From Aegilops tauschii subsp. strangulata (Eukaryota > Streptophyta > Magnoliopsida > Poales > Poaceae): a stretch of 64,000 nt of DNA. Each line of letters begins with the position of its first letter. Position 1 is the stretch's first letter. Positions 11,951-22,366 of this stretch are shown here, in pieces. The stretch spans positions 463,560,780 through 463,624,779 of the forward strand of contig NC_053040.3 in NCBI RefSeq assembly GCF_002575655.3, given 5' to 3'. Under the pieces are notes generated by a model. That model worked only from the letters and a program-made list of their open reading frames with translations. It was not told the origin of the DNA and searched no databases. The position numbers and the translations under genes were made by a program.

Positions 11951-12564
11951 GAGGGCGCCCCCCCCCAAGCCCAATCCGAATTGGGGTGGGGGGCTGGCCC
12001 CCTTTCCTTCTCCCTCTCTCCCTCTTCCTTCTTCTCCTACTCCTACTAGGAAGGGGGGAAACCTACTCCTAGTGGGAGTAGGACTCCCCCCCTTGGGCGC
12101 GCCCTATGAGGGCCGACCCTCTCCTCCTCCCATCCTTTATATACGGGGGAGGGGGCACCCCATAGACACACAACTTGATTGTTTAGCCGTGTGCGGTGCC
12201 CCCCTCCACAGATTTCCACCTTGGTCATATCGTTGCAGTGCTTAGGCGAAGCCCTGCGTCGGTAACTTCATTATCACCGTCATCACGCCGTCGTGCTGAA
12301 GAAACTCTCTGTCGGCCTCAGCTGGATCAAGAGTACGAGGGATGTCACCGAGTTGAACGTATGCAGATCGCGGAGGTGCCGCGCGTTCGGTACTTGATTG
12401 GTTGGATCGCGAAGACGTTCGACTACATCAACCGCGTTACTTAACGCTTCCGCTTTTGGTCTACAAGGGTACGTGGACACACTCTCCCGCTCGTTGCTAT
12501 GCATCACATAGATAGATCTTGCGTGATCGTAGGTAATATTTTTGAAATACCGCGTTCCCCAACA
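11951..12564 (+). mobile_element. Copia LTR, 3' portion only
   Basis: The 3' third of a BARE/WIS/Angela-type LTR closely similar to that at 49700-51416: it shares the CCCAATCCGAATTGGGG block, the TTTATATACGGGGGAGGGGG promoter block, the CCGTGTGCGGTGCCCCCCTC block and the end CGCGTTCCCCAACA. Its 5' part was separated by insertion of the Gypsy element and lies outside the window. It is not followed by a Copia primer-binding site, so this is the 3' LTR of its element or a solo LTR. Confidence 0.8.
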
Positions 12565-13350
12565 GGTGCTATCTGTTCCTAGATGACTTCTTTTGCCCAT
12601 CTCTTATGCGTCTTCATCGGTATGTATTTCCTCCTCGGCAACGTGTGATGATTCCTTCTGCTTCGACACCCACGCTATTGCTCATGTGTTATTGGCACCT
12701 TTGAAACATCACAACAATGACTCTTTAATGCCTAAATCATCTCTCCTTCCGACTTGAGGAAGATGGGCAAGAAATTTGTTTTCCCTTGCTTCTACTTGAG
12801 ATCAATGGTGCACTATGCTCCTATGAAAGCTAACATCACCATAAACATATAAGCATCTGGCTTTTAGTTTTTTTTTGGTTGTTAAAAAATTGCAAATGGA
12901 GAACACCTTAGCCTCCGGCAAACATTCGAAGAAAATCAATATAGGGCATTTTTATGAGGGAGTATGGTGGAAGTGGAATTGTGCATCCAATACCACTCAA
13001 ATGACTACCCTAGTGGGTCCTACTCACATGAGAGCGGGAGAAACACGAGCAAAATGCACAAGTGGTACAACAAACCATTTGGGTGCATCCATTTTAGTGG
13101 ATGATCTCACAAAATATAAATATATGGTCTAAAGCTTGTCACAATAATGCAATCGTGGTCGAAATCAACCCAAAGGAAGGTTTGTTCGAATGACTAACTT
13201 GTGCCAATGCCTAGTGATCACGGGCTAGTTTTGACACACTAAATCTTGCAAAAAAGGCCAATGGCATTGTTATTTTAAGAAACTTAATGCACGAAATCAC
13301 ATTGTTAATGCTCAAACTAAACCTGGTGTGTCACACCGGCAATCCTTTCC
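12565..13350. other. Gene-poor spacer, nothing recognised
   Basis: No ORF with domain features. Longest open frame is 85 residues on + (12875-13132) without recognisable motifs. Composition is AT-rich and single-copy-like compared with the transposon block before it, marking the start of the gene island. Confidence 0.4.
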
Positions 13351-13897
13351 ATTTTCTTTTTTCTGAGAGATAGACAGAGAGTCTTCAACTTTATTAATTT
13401 AAAAGATATGTGGGGATATTAATAATATCTTGAATCAGACTTTCGTCCCGCTTAATAGATAAAGCATGAAGCATAAGTACATTATCGAACAAGACAACGT
13501 GGTGAGGAAGCCGTCAATGAAGCTGAACCTAGGAAAAAAAATGGACAATGAATACTGTCGAGCAAGAATACAAGAGGACCTAAAGACTACACCACAACAT
13601 AACTAACGCCACCTGAGTTCCATAGCCACAGCCTCAAGAGGGATATTAATAATATCGGATGGATCTAACAACCTATAACGTCTCGCGTCAAGACCCAAAG
13701 CTGTTTTTGCAACATCGTGAACTCCAGGGATTGATGCTCTTTAGACGTTTTCATTGACCACGAGACACGTATGCTGACTTCGTCAATCTAAAGATGTTGT
13801 GCCGATTCAGTATCTCCAAGGTGTTCATAGGGGCAGGGTGTGTGTTTATAGAGGCGAGTGTATGTGACCATCTGTGATTGTATCGTGTTAAAAAAAT
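13351..13897 (+). mobile_element. Probable LINE 3'-end fragments
   Basis: The stretch ends with TGTGATTGTATCGTGTTAAAAAAA, a tail with alternating GTGTG words and a terminal A-run that resembles the 3' ends of grass LINEs. An inner part (13361-13440) resembles a LINE 3' UTR in the opposite orientation, starting with an A/T-rich block and CTTTATTAA. Boundaries and target duplications were not identified, so this is a low-confidence call. Confidence 0.4.
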
Positions 13898-14077
13898 GAT
13901 CATCTTCCTCCATTTTTGGAGAATTTCTTCATTTTTTTGTTTTTCTTTAGCAGATTTCTCCCCTCTTTTTTAAACTCTTTTTTTACAAGGTATACTCTTC
14001 ATTTCTATAAACTGCTCTGGCAACAGTATTTTTGTTTTTTGAGCAACTGCTCTGGCAACAGTAGACGAGGGCATTTC

Positions 14078-14750
14078 CTATTCAGCGTTGAAGGCGTCCA
14101 TTTCTTTGTTTTCCGCGAACGGGCGCTCACACTCCCTCTTCGATGGGCCGCCCGTTTAGCGTTTTCATTTTCTGCTAAAACTGCAAAAAAAAAAGAGCGC
14201 AAAGGAGATTCAAACCCGCGATCTCAATCTCCTAGTTAAATTCCAATAACCACTCGACCACCATGTCTATTGTGAATATTTAACCTATTTTTCTTCTTTA
14301 TTTCTGCTTCCTTTTCTGTTCACCAAATCCTAACTTCTGTTCACGGTTTGTTCTTTTAATCCTTTTTTAAAACGCATGAACTTTTTCAATTCGAAACATT
14401 TAATACAAGTTCATGAAAATTTTAAAATCCATGAACTCTTTTCAACTTTTAGGGGGTTTTTTCAAAATTTGTGAACTTTTTTTCAAAATTTTGAACTTGT
14501 TTTTCCAAAATCGATAAACATTTTCCACCACGCTTCCCCTACGAGCGCCGTCAGTTCGAACTGGCGCTGTAAGACCATGTACAATGTATGGTGCTTAGGA
14601 GAGGTGCTTGGAGAAATAAACTAGGCTTTCTTTAAGCACCGGTGCTTATTTGTACAGTACGGACGCTTAATTAGGCGTCTCTCCTGTAGAAATAAGCACT
14701 TGTGCTTCAGAAAAAATCGGTTTATTTTTCTAAGCACCACCCTAGGCGCA
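14078..14750. repeat. Mutator-like/unclassified DNA repeat bounded by a 16-bp direct repeat
   Basis: A 673-bp segment bounded by two identical 16-bp words, TAGACGAGGGCATTTC, at 14062-14077 and 14751-14766. The inner sequence has the character of a common wheat repeat: repeated GAACTTTTTC/CATGAACTT words (14380-14530), a tRNA-like A-box/B-box pair on - (about 14205-14262) and an end GTTCGAACTGGCGC. Between about 14573 and 14745 a second unit carries the words GGTGCTTAGGAGAGG and, inverted, CTAAGCACCACC, like a small fold-back MITE. The classification is uncertain. Confidence 0.45.
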
Positions 14751-15105
14751 TAGACGAGGGCATTTCAGAAAAATAAATTTAGATGAGTGGGCCAAATTCT
14801 ACGGAGGCACCAACTCGCAGCCTTTCCCGGGCCTCTCGTTCCGGGCCGCACACATTCCGGCCACCCAAAAGGCCAAAACCACTCCCCCGTGCTCCGGCTT
14901 CTGGAAGCCGCTCACAATCTTTGCCCCCTCCTGCTCCCGAGCGGCACTCCCATCCCATCCCGTAGGAATCAATTCAGCCGTCAGCGTGTGGCCGACGCAG
15001 ACCTCTGCTCTTCACCCCCAGCCCACCCCCCTCCCTCTCCCCCACCCCACCCACAGCCTCACTCGCAACACACCTACCACGCGCAGCGCGCAGAGGGAGA
15101 TCGAG

Positions 15106-15414
15106 ATGGCGACGGAGCTGACGGCGGCGCAGCTGCGGGCGTACGACGGCACCGACGCGTCCAAGCCGATCTACGTCGCCATCCGCGGCAAGGTCTTCGA
15201 CGTCTCGGCCGGGCGCGGCTTCTACGGGCCCGGCGGCGACTACGCGCTCTTCGCCGGCCGCGAGGCCGCCCGCGCGCTCGCCAAGATGTCCAAGGACGCC
15301 GCCGACGTCTCCGGCGACCTCTCCGGCCTCTCCGACAAGGAGCTCGGCGTGCTCGCCGACTGGGAGTCCAAGTTCCAGGCCAAGTACCCCGTCGTCGCCC
15401 GCCTCGCCGCCTGA
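15106..15414 (+). CDS. MAPR family, cytochrome b5-like haem/steroid-binding protein
   Basis: A 102-residue single-exon protein of the membrane-associated progesterone receptor (MAPR)/cytochrome-b5-like family, the size of the small plant steroid-binding proteins that lack a membrane anchor. The cyt-b5-like fold runs from about residue 5 to 100. Diagnostic blocks are IYVAIRGKVFDVSAG (residues 22-36), FYGPGGDY (39-46) and FAGREAARALAKMS (49-62). In animal PGRMC1 a Tyr in the matching FYGPEGPY block is the axial haem ligand; both Tyr (40 and 46) are kept here, so haem binding is expected. No signal peptide or membrane helix is visible, suggesting a cytosolic or peripheral protein. The start at 15106 fits the family; an in-frame Met at 14986 would add 40 low-complexity residues. 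The gene is GC-rich and its upstream region has CT-rich patches instead of a clear TATA box. Confidence 0.9.
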   Translation: MATELTAAQLRAYDGTDASKPIYVAIRGKVFDVSAGRGFYGPGGDYALFAGREAARALAKMSKDAADVSGDLSGLSDKELGVLADWESKFQAKYPVVARLAA

Positions 15415-16280
15415 TGTGAAGTCAATTCGGCCACCGGCACCCCTCTTCCGTCCTCAGCTACTATCGTATCCTCCTGTGACCAGCAGCTCCACCGTGTGTG
15501 TCTGTATCTTGTTGCTCCCTGCGTATGACCGTCAAATAATAATCTGAGGGCGTGTTTGCTGGCGGCAATTGGTGAACTGAAATAATAGTGCTGTGGTCTG
15601 TTGTTAAGATCAATGGAGCAACTGATGATTGATCCTTATAATTTCCACATTGTTTCAGCTTTGACTTGTTATTCTAAGGCTTGATTTAGGTGGAGCATGG
15701 CTCTGTATGGAGCAGCGCGCTGAATGTCCAGCCTCCCATGTAAATTCAGTGCTGCGGGTTTACATAGGCTCATTTTCATTGTATTTTGGGGAAACCAAAG
15801 TTTTCTCCACTTTATTGTGGCAGTCTGGATGTATGCTGGCGATAATATAGTAGTTTCCGGTGGAAAGTTAGAATTTGCTGGTTTAGATGTCTTGTCTGTT
15901 TTTTAGATTTAGAGCAGTCCACTGGTGGATGAACATGAACTTCCATTCAGGCTATAGCTTACTGTTTCTGAAAGGTTTAGCAAGTCTTGTCTGTTCTTTC
16001 CATTTAGAACAGTCCACTGGTGGATGAACAGGAACTTCCATTCTGGCTATAGCTTACTGTTTCTGAAGGCGTCTCGAGGGGTGAAACCGCTTAGCGCGGT
16101 CAGTTTGTGTTTCGTTCTGTTTTAGTACTGCGTAAGGGCAGTAGGGCTCATACCCTTGGCAGTGTTGATTTCTCAATGTCCCTCGCGGTGTCCTGTGTCA
16201 TCTCCGAACTGTGCTTCCAATGGAAGATAGGAAAGATTTCCTCTCTTGTCTAAGAAACAGGGGCATATGAATTTAGATTG
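15415..16280. other. 3' flank of the MAPR gene with a 95-bp tandem duplication
   Basis: Contains the probable 3' UTR (AATAAT near 15536 could serve as poly(A) signal). A direct duplication with a 95-bp period lies at about 15890-15973 and 15985-16067: both copies contain CAGTCCACTGGTGGATGAAC and GCTATAGCTTACTGTTTCTG with a handful of substitutions. No ORF with domain features. Confidence 0.6.
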
Positions 16281-16282
16281 TA

Positions 16283-16363
16283 CTCCCTCCGTAAACTAAT
16301 ATAAGAGCATTTAGATAACTACTTTAGTGATCTAAACGCTCTTATATTAGTTTACAGAGGGAG
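16283..16363. mobile_element. Stowaway MITE
   Basis: An 81-bp element with near-perfect terminal inverted repeats starting CTCCCTCCGTAAACTAATA and ending TTAGTTTACAGAGGGAG, flanked by TA dinucleotides at 16281-16282 and 16364-16365. The two arms pair over nearly the whole length. This is the typical Tc1/mariner-derived Stowaway structure of Triticeae. Confidence 0.93.
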
Positions 16364-16514
16364 TAGAAGATGCTGAATCATGTAAACGTCTGGAAACAGT
16401 TTAGAAGACTGGCAATCAGCGCAGCTTTAGAGTGTACTAACTGTTTCAGTATTCTTTGGGCTGAGATGGGAAGATAGATGGGAGTACTTTGTTAGTTGGA
16501 ATGCTGGACTGCTG

Positions 16515-16850
16515 TCAATGTTTTTTTTTCTCACGAATACGCAAACCTTGCATAGGAGTAGAAGAAAAGAGAATGAGTACAACTAAGGACACAACACATG
16601 ACACGAACGCAAGAAGGCTTGACATGGTGCCTAGAGGAGAGAGATAGGGATGCTCGGGCCAAACAGATGATACAACACAACTAAACCAACCAAGCCCCAT
16701 AGATAGGCATGTCGAAACCAACAAGACAGTCCAACATCACCAAAGCCATCCAAAGGGACGTTGCGAGTGAGCAAGATGACGCCTTACGAAGGAGAACCAC
16801 ATCGTGAAGTTAGGTTTACATGCAAAATGCATCGGCTGTTCCTAATATAC
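16515..16850 (-). mobile_element. Probable LINE 3' fragment
   Basis: On the + strand it opens with a T-run (16521-16529) followed by CTCACGAATACGCAAACC, and contains GAAGAAAAGAGAATGAGTAC, a combination seen at 3' ends of grass LINEs in inverted orientation. No coding part or clear target duplication was recognised. 16851-17168 holds nothing further that can be supported. Confidence 0.4.
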
Positions 16851-17173
16851 CTTTTGAAATTAGATTTACACCTCATGTTCTTACTTCGACAATTTTTTAC
16901 TACACAGGCCGCATAAGTGAAAGGAAGCATCTTGTTTGTCACTACACAGTACCTTCTTTGTGCAACTTTGAGTCAACTTGTTCATGAAGAATCATCATCA
17001 TTATCATGGTGCTCGACATATTACTATACTTGGAGCCTATTTGATATTCAAAGGATTTTCATACGTATTTTGGGGGATTTTAACCATTAGGAATTTCCTT
17101 ACTAGGATTGTATGGAAGGATGTATCATATTGGAATATTTCAAGTTAAATGCATCATTCATACATTAACTTGT

Positions 17174-18468
17174 TGAAAGTGCTAGTTATCGACTAGGGGG
17201 GGGGGGGGTTGTGAATAGGCGATTTTTATGAAAGTCTTCAAAACATGAAAGTTTCGAAGACAAACAATAGAAATGAGCCTATTGATATGCAGCGGAAGGT
17301 AGACTACACTAAGCAAGCCATAGTCAGGTATTCAATGAAGTGAAAGCACGAAGACTAATAGCAGCTAGGTAGTAAAGATCAGGATGGAAAATGGTATGAA
17401 GCCAAACAACAATAGTGGTCACACAGTGAAGTCAAACAGGTAATGCAAAACAGGCAATGACTTCATGAAGACAAACTGTAAGTAAAGAAAGGGAGAGGAT
17501 AGAACCAGTCACTTGGTGAGGACAAGGATTTGTTGGACCAGTTCCAGTTGTTGTGACAACTGTACGTCTGGTTAGGGAAGCTAAGGACACCCAGTCCTCG
17601 CCCAATCACTCTGGTAAGTCTTCAAGATAGACTTCCAAACCTTCACAGACTTTGTTCACCGGCGATCTACAATGACTCTTGGATGCTCAGAACGCGACGC
17701 CTAACCGGCTGGAGGATTCACAGTCCTCAAGTGTAACAAGTCTTCAGGTCACGCGGACAGAAAGACTTCAGTGATGCCTAACACTTTTTGGCTCTGGGTG
17801 TTTGGGCTTTGTCCTCGCAAGGATTTCTCTCTCTCAAAAGCTTCGGAGGTGGGTTGCTCTCAAACGACAAAAGCCGTGCACTAACTCTGAGCAGCCACCA
17901 ATTTATGGTGTAGGGGGTGGGCTATTTATAGCCACTAGGCAACCCGGCCTGATTTGTCCGAAATGACCCTGGGTCACTAAGGAACTGACACGTGTTCCAA
18001 CGGTCAGATTTCAAACACACGCGGCAGCTTGACTTGGGCTACAAGTAAAGCTGACTCATCCAGCTCTGGATAAGATTTGCTCTCATTGTCTTCGCTCGAA
18101 GATATAGGATTTGGTTGAGCATCACTTCAGTCACTCTGACTTTGTTCACTTGGACCCCACTTAACAGTACGGTGGTTCCTAACTCAACAAAGAAGAAAAG
18201 GAAACAACGAAACAACTAAGTCTTCGCGCTCCATAGTCTTCACGCGATGTCTTCTCTTGTCATAGTCTTCAATGTGACTATCTTCACATACCACCATTGT
18301 CTTCAATGTCTTCATACATTTTTAGGGGTCATCTCCGGTAGGTAAACCGAATCAATGAGGGACTACTACCTGTGTTATCCTGCAATTCTCACAAACACAT
18401 TAGTCCCTCAACCAGGTTTGTCGTCAATACTCCAAAACCAACTAGGGGTGGCACTAGATGCACTTACA
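17174..18468 (-). mobile_element. Solo LTR of an unnamed high-copy LTR element, CTTGT target duplication
   Basis: The element starts TGAAAGTGCTAGTTATCG and ends GCACTAGATGCACTTACA on +, giving TG...CA ends, 1295 bp. It is flanked by a perfect 5-bp direct repeat CTTGT at 17169-17173 and 18469-18473. On the - strand a TATA box GGCTATAAATAGCC lies near 17925-17938, consistent with - orientation for transcription. It has repeated GAAGACT/AGTCTTC words throughout. There are no coding parts or second LTR, so it is best read as a solo LTR. A G-run of 13 follows the first 23 bp. Confidence 0.8.
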
Positions 18469-18710
18469 CTTGTCCTCAACGCTCACTTAAGTACATCATC
18501 TCACAAACGCAACAATTCACTCCCTAAACTAGTCCCACGCGCTTAGTTTGCAACAACCCCCTCCTTTAACTTTTACTCTAAAAGAAGTGCATCTTTTTAA
18601 GTTTTAAACTTCACAAACTAAAAAGAGTAAATTTGGTATCTCAAACGGGTAAAACCTAGCAGTTGCATCATCTGGAGTAGTACAAGACATGAAACGTGGT
18701 GGACATTACT

Positions 18711-21358
18711 CTTTTTTTTGATAAAGAGAGTTTCCTCTTCGATTTTCATTATTAGAAATCACCAAGTCTTACGAACTTCAGACCAAATTTTACAAAGCCA
18801 CTGCCGACACGACACAAACCAGCATATCTGACAATGCACACTCCTACAGGATGATGGGAAGCCCTGGAGCACCCCCAACTCCTCAGGTGTGCAAAACCTC
18901 CCAGCCGCAAAAGCAAGGCTAAGACTGAAACTTGCAAATCCCAGACTACCTAACATTGATCTGAGAAATTCCACAGGTCGGGTTATCCAAAACATATGAA
19001 ACATCAACATTATTAAAGCATCTAACAACGACCACTACTACTAAACAAGTTCATTCGGAGAACAAAGACCAGGGACAAGACAAGCAAAACAAGGAGAGCT
19101 CCCAGAACATATAACTCCAGGGACATATAGCAGACAATCACACAGCCATAATTGTGTGTGTCACCGCACATCTCTAAGTTGCTCTGAAGATATCCCCCGC
19201 AATCTGCTTAATTCTTCTTACGCCATCCGTCATTATTCTTCGTCTTCTTGGGTTTGTCAACAAAACAAATCGGTCATGTAACATTAACCATCAGGTTAAC
19301 AGGTATACAAGGATCAGATATCCTTTTTTTTATCAAATACCACACTATCTCTATGTTTCCAGATAGTTCAAAAACAGATATCCCCATTGCCACCGGGGAT
19401 TTTTCATGTTTTCAAACTGCTTCAACCAAACCCCAAACAAATCTTGTGTACTGTCAGGCAGCTGCTTTAAATCAAAAGCATATTGAATAATACTCCACAT
19501 CATTTTCGCCATGGAACACTTGAGGAAATCTTGTGCACTTGCTTCATCATTTGAAGTCATCTGTGAGACCAACTCTTCATCCGAAAGAGCCCATATACAG
19601 CTTGACATGGTACATGAAATCAGAGCGTGTCGCCATGAGTCTTTGCACCCGCAAAGTGGGCACGCATCCTCCACAGACATGTTACGATTCTTTAGAACAT
19701 CTTTTGTTGGCAGTGAATGCTTAGCCAATGTCCACATAAACACTCTGATCTTTGACGGGACGGTTAGATTCCATAATGAAGTCCAGGATTTACCTTCACT
19801 AATTTCATTTGACGGGCCACTTCTACCCTCCAACCAATTCTCCCTCTGAAGCTTAGTTCGCATAAAAAACTTGTATGCTGAACTCACCGAGAAAACACCC
19901 TTGTTGTCCGGAGCCCATGCCCAAAAATCGTCAATGTTTCGTGTACAGACCGGGATTCTCATAATTGCCTCTGCATCGATTGGTATGAAGACCGATCGAA
20001 TGAGATCCACATCCCAAGCGGCATTGGTATGCAACAATAAATCTGAAACCTTCCTAGGAGGGTTTTGTACGAGGGATGTAATCGGTCTTGGGACTGTCTC
20101 CTTGGGAATCCAGTTGTCTTCCCAAATCATAGTATCTTGGCCATTGCCTATTCTCTGAATTAGGCCTTGCTTGAGCATGTCACGCCCTTCTAGCATGGCC
20201 CTCCAAATCTGAGACGGTCTTGAGCCTAGTTCAGCCTCCAGAATTGTGCGGTTTGGGAAGTATGCAGCCTTAAGGATACGAGCACTTAGAGACGCTGGTT
20301 CTTGAAGGATCCTCCATGCTTGCCTTGCTAAGAGGGCAAGGTTAAACAACTCCAAATCTCGGAATCCCATACCTCCCAAGTATTTCGGTCTCGTCATCAC
20401 TTCCCAGGAAACCCAAGCCGGCTTGCGTTCCCCCTGCTTGCAACCCCACCAGAATTTATGAATGATGGATTTGATATGATCACATAGTCCTCTAGGGAGT
20501 TTAAAGCAAGACATCGAGAACACCGGTATGGCTTGCGCCACAGATTTTATGAGCACTTCTTTTCCACCAGTGGACAAACATTTGCTCATCCACCCCTTCA
20601 CTTTGTCCCATACACGATCGCTTAGGTATTTGAATGTCCCTCTTTTGGAGTGGCCAACATCAGTTGTCATACGAAGATACCTGTCACTCAAAGATGAGAA
20701 CATGCAAGTATCCCTCGGCATCTTTTACAACCTGAGGACATCCCTTACTAAAGAAAATTGATGATTTCTCTCTATTAACTCTTTGGCCCGAAGCCATGCA
20801 ATATGTATCCAGCAGGTGTGACACCTCCTCTGCTCCATTAACACTTGCCCTGAAAAACAGCAGGCTATCATCCGCGAATAAAAGGTGATTCACCTCCGGT
20901 GCCGTCGGTGCTACCTTAATGCCGCCAAGTTGGGATGACTGATTGTGAGATTTCAAAAGGCACGAAAGGCCCTCTGCTGCCAACAAGAAAAGATATGGAG
21001 AGATAGGATCTCCCTGACAAATACCTCGTGTAGGTTTAAACTCTTCCAACTTACTCCCATTAAACATAACAGAAAATGAAACTGAGCTCGCCATGTTCAT
21101 GATGACTGATATCCAGGGTGCTGCAAAACCCAGTTTCTCCATGATAGCTTTCAGATAACCCCATTCGACCCTGTCATAAGCCTTCATCATATCCAGTTTC
21201 AGAGCACAAAAGTTGTTATTTTTCGACCTGTTCCTCTTCATGAAGTGCAAACACTCATGTGCAGAAATTATGTTATCGGTGATGAGTCTATACCGGGTAC
21301 AAATGCCGATCCCTTCCACTGCAAGATTAACATGTGAAATCCAACTAGTGGAGCCCAT
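18711..21358 (-). mobile_element. 5'-truncated LINE (L1-like, plant)
   Basis: On the + strand it begins with a T-run (TTTTTTTTGATAAAG) that corresponds to a poly(A) tail on the - strand, followed by a ~600-bp 3' UTR and a reverse transcriptase region. The endonuclease and ORF1 are absent, and the right end at about 21358 is where LINE-like coding sequence stops. No target duplication was found, so the exact ends are uncertain. Confidence 0.75.
19351..21358 (-). pseudogene. LINE reverse transcriptase with zf-RVT domain, frameshifted
   Basis: Two overlapping frames on - form the ORF2 C-terminal two-thirds. The first (20684-21358) has the RT palm: ALKLDMMKAYDRVEW, then GICQGDPISPYLF and the catalytic LLFADDSLLF (FADD box). 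The second (19351-20721) continues with the thumb, GRDMLKQGL, and a zinc-binding domain (zf-RVT) with C-P-L-C-G-C and H-A-L-I-S-C spacing after WTSLWNLTVPSKIRVF. A single frameshift between 20684 and 20721 joins them; both frames are otherwise open, so the copy is fairly young. The N-terminal part including the endonuclease is missing. Confidence 0.85.
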
Positions 21359-22366
21359 TTAACTAAAGAGCTGACCCAAAGAAAGCAGAAAAGCCCGTCG
21401 GCTGGGCTGCAACTTCCCAGATATTCGGCTACTGGGCTGGAGCTCCAGAGCCACAGCGCCGCCGCTTTTCTTAGAGAGGCACGAGTTTGAGGCCGACGGG
21501 GCGACGACCGGCGAGGCGATAAGCGAGACCGGAAGAGCACGTCGCCGCACGGCAGCGGGAGACTCCCGCGGCCCGCCCCTGCTGTGACCGGTGGCCCGGC
21601 GTGGCGGCGCGCGTCGTGTGAGGCTGCGCCTGCGCCCTTCCAGGGAAGAAGCTAACCCTAGGAGGAGACAAGAGAGGTATGCGTTTTCCCCTTTTTCTCT
21701 TGTTCTTTTTTTGTAATGTCCTGCTACAATTCATTGTTTGTAAATGCAAAACAATGAATCATTGATTGGATTGCAATTTTGTGCGGAATGTGGACTGTAC
21801 ACTTCGACACTCGACAGAGACCTGAAAGATGAAGATAAATTATGAAAATTCGAGGACTTTGTGGGACAGAGTCCTGAAGAGCTCTGCGCACCTAAATTCC
21901 TAATACCGGCTCCGCCGCTCGGTGTAATGTCCCAACTTTCTACATATATCTTTTCGATAAAACTCATTCCTATATCTTAATTCCCGAAACCAGTCCTAAT
22001 TCAGGCGTTACATATGTCCTACTTTTACTTGCGTTTCTTTTTTTCAGATAACAGAGACTTTTATTGATTCTTGTTATCGTATCAAGCCGAGAGGCAAAAG
22101 TCAAAGCTATTTTTGTGACTTGAGTTTGATTATGTGTATTCGGAGTATAGGACTCTGCAACTCAACTGCTCAACACAACTACGTGCAAGATTGAAAATAT
22201 AAAATTATTTTATTTAGGAACATACTAGTATGAAGATCCTTCATATAGAAATATACAGTACATTTGTAGAAAGCAGAGAATGCATTTTGGGAGAGAGAAC
22301 GCGATACACCGGGCTTGTACGTGGTACATCAATTGAAGCTGGAAGCAAATGATAAGATTCAGGTGG
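21359..22366. other. Intergenic, GC-rich patch then AT-rich 3' flank of PGG gene
   Basis: 21400-21690 is GC-rich with CpG-rich words and ends in a possible splice donor (AGAGAGGTATGCG), as in a first exon or promoter remnant, but no coding frame is convincing. 21700-22366 is AT-rich and includes the 3' flank of the PGG-domain gene that ends at 22367. Confidence 0.4.

Noticed and set aside
14986..15105. N-terminal extension of the MAPR protein by 40 residues
   Set aside because: The added part is Pro/Thr-rich low complexity derived from a CT-rich 5' UTR; family members begin close to the Met at 15106.
21400..21700. Plus-strand gene promoter and first exon near a GC-rich patch
   Set aside because: A donor-like AGAG/GTATGCG is present but no downstream exon could be found before the PGG gene on the other strand.
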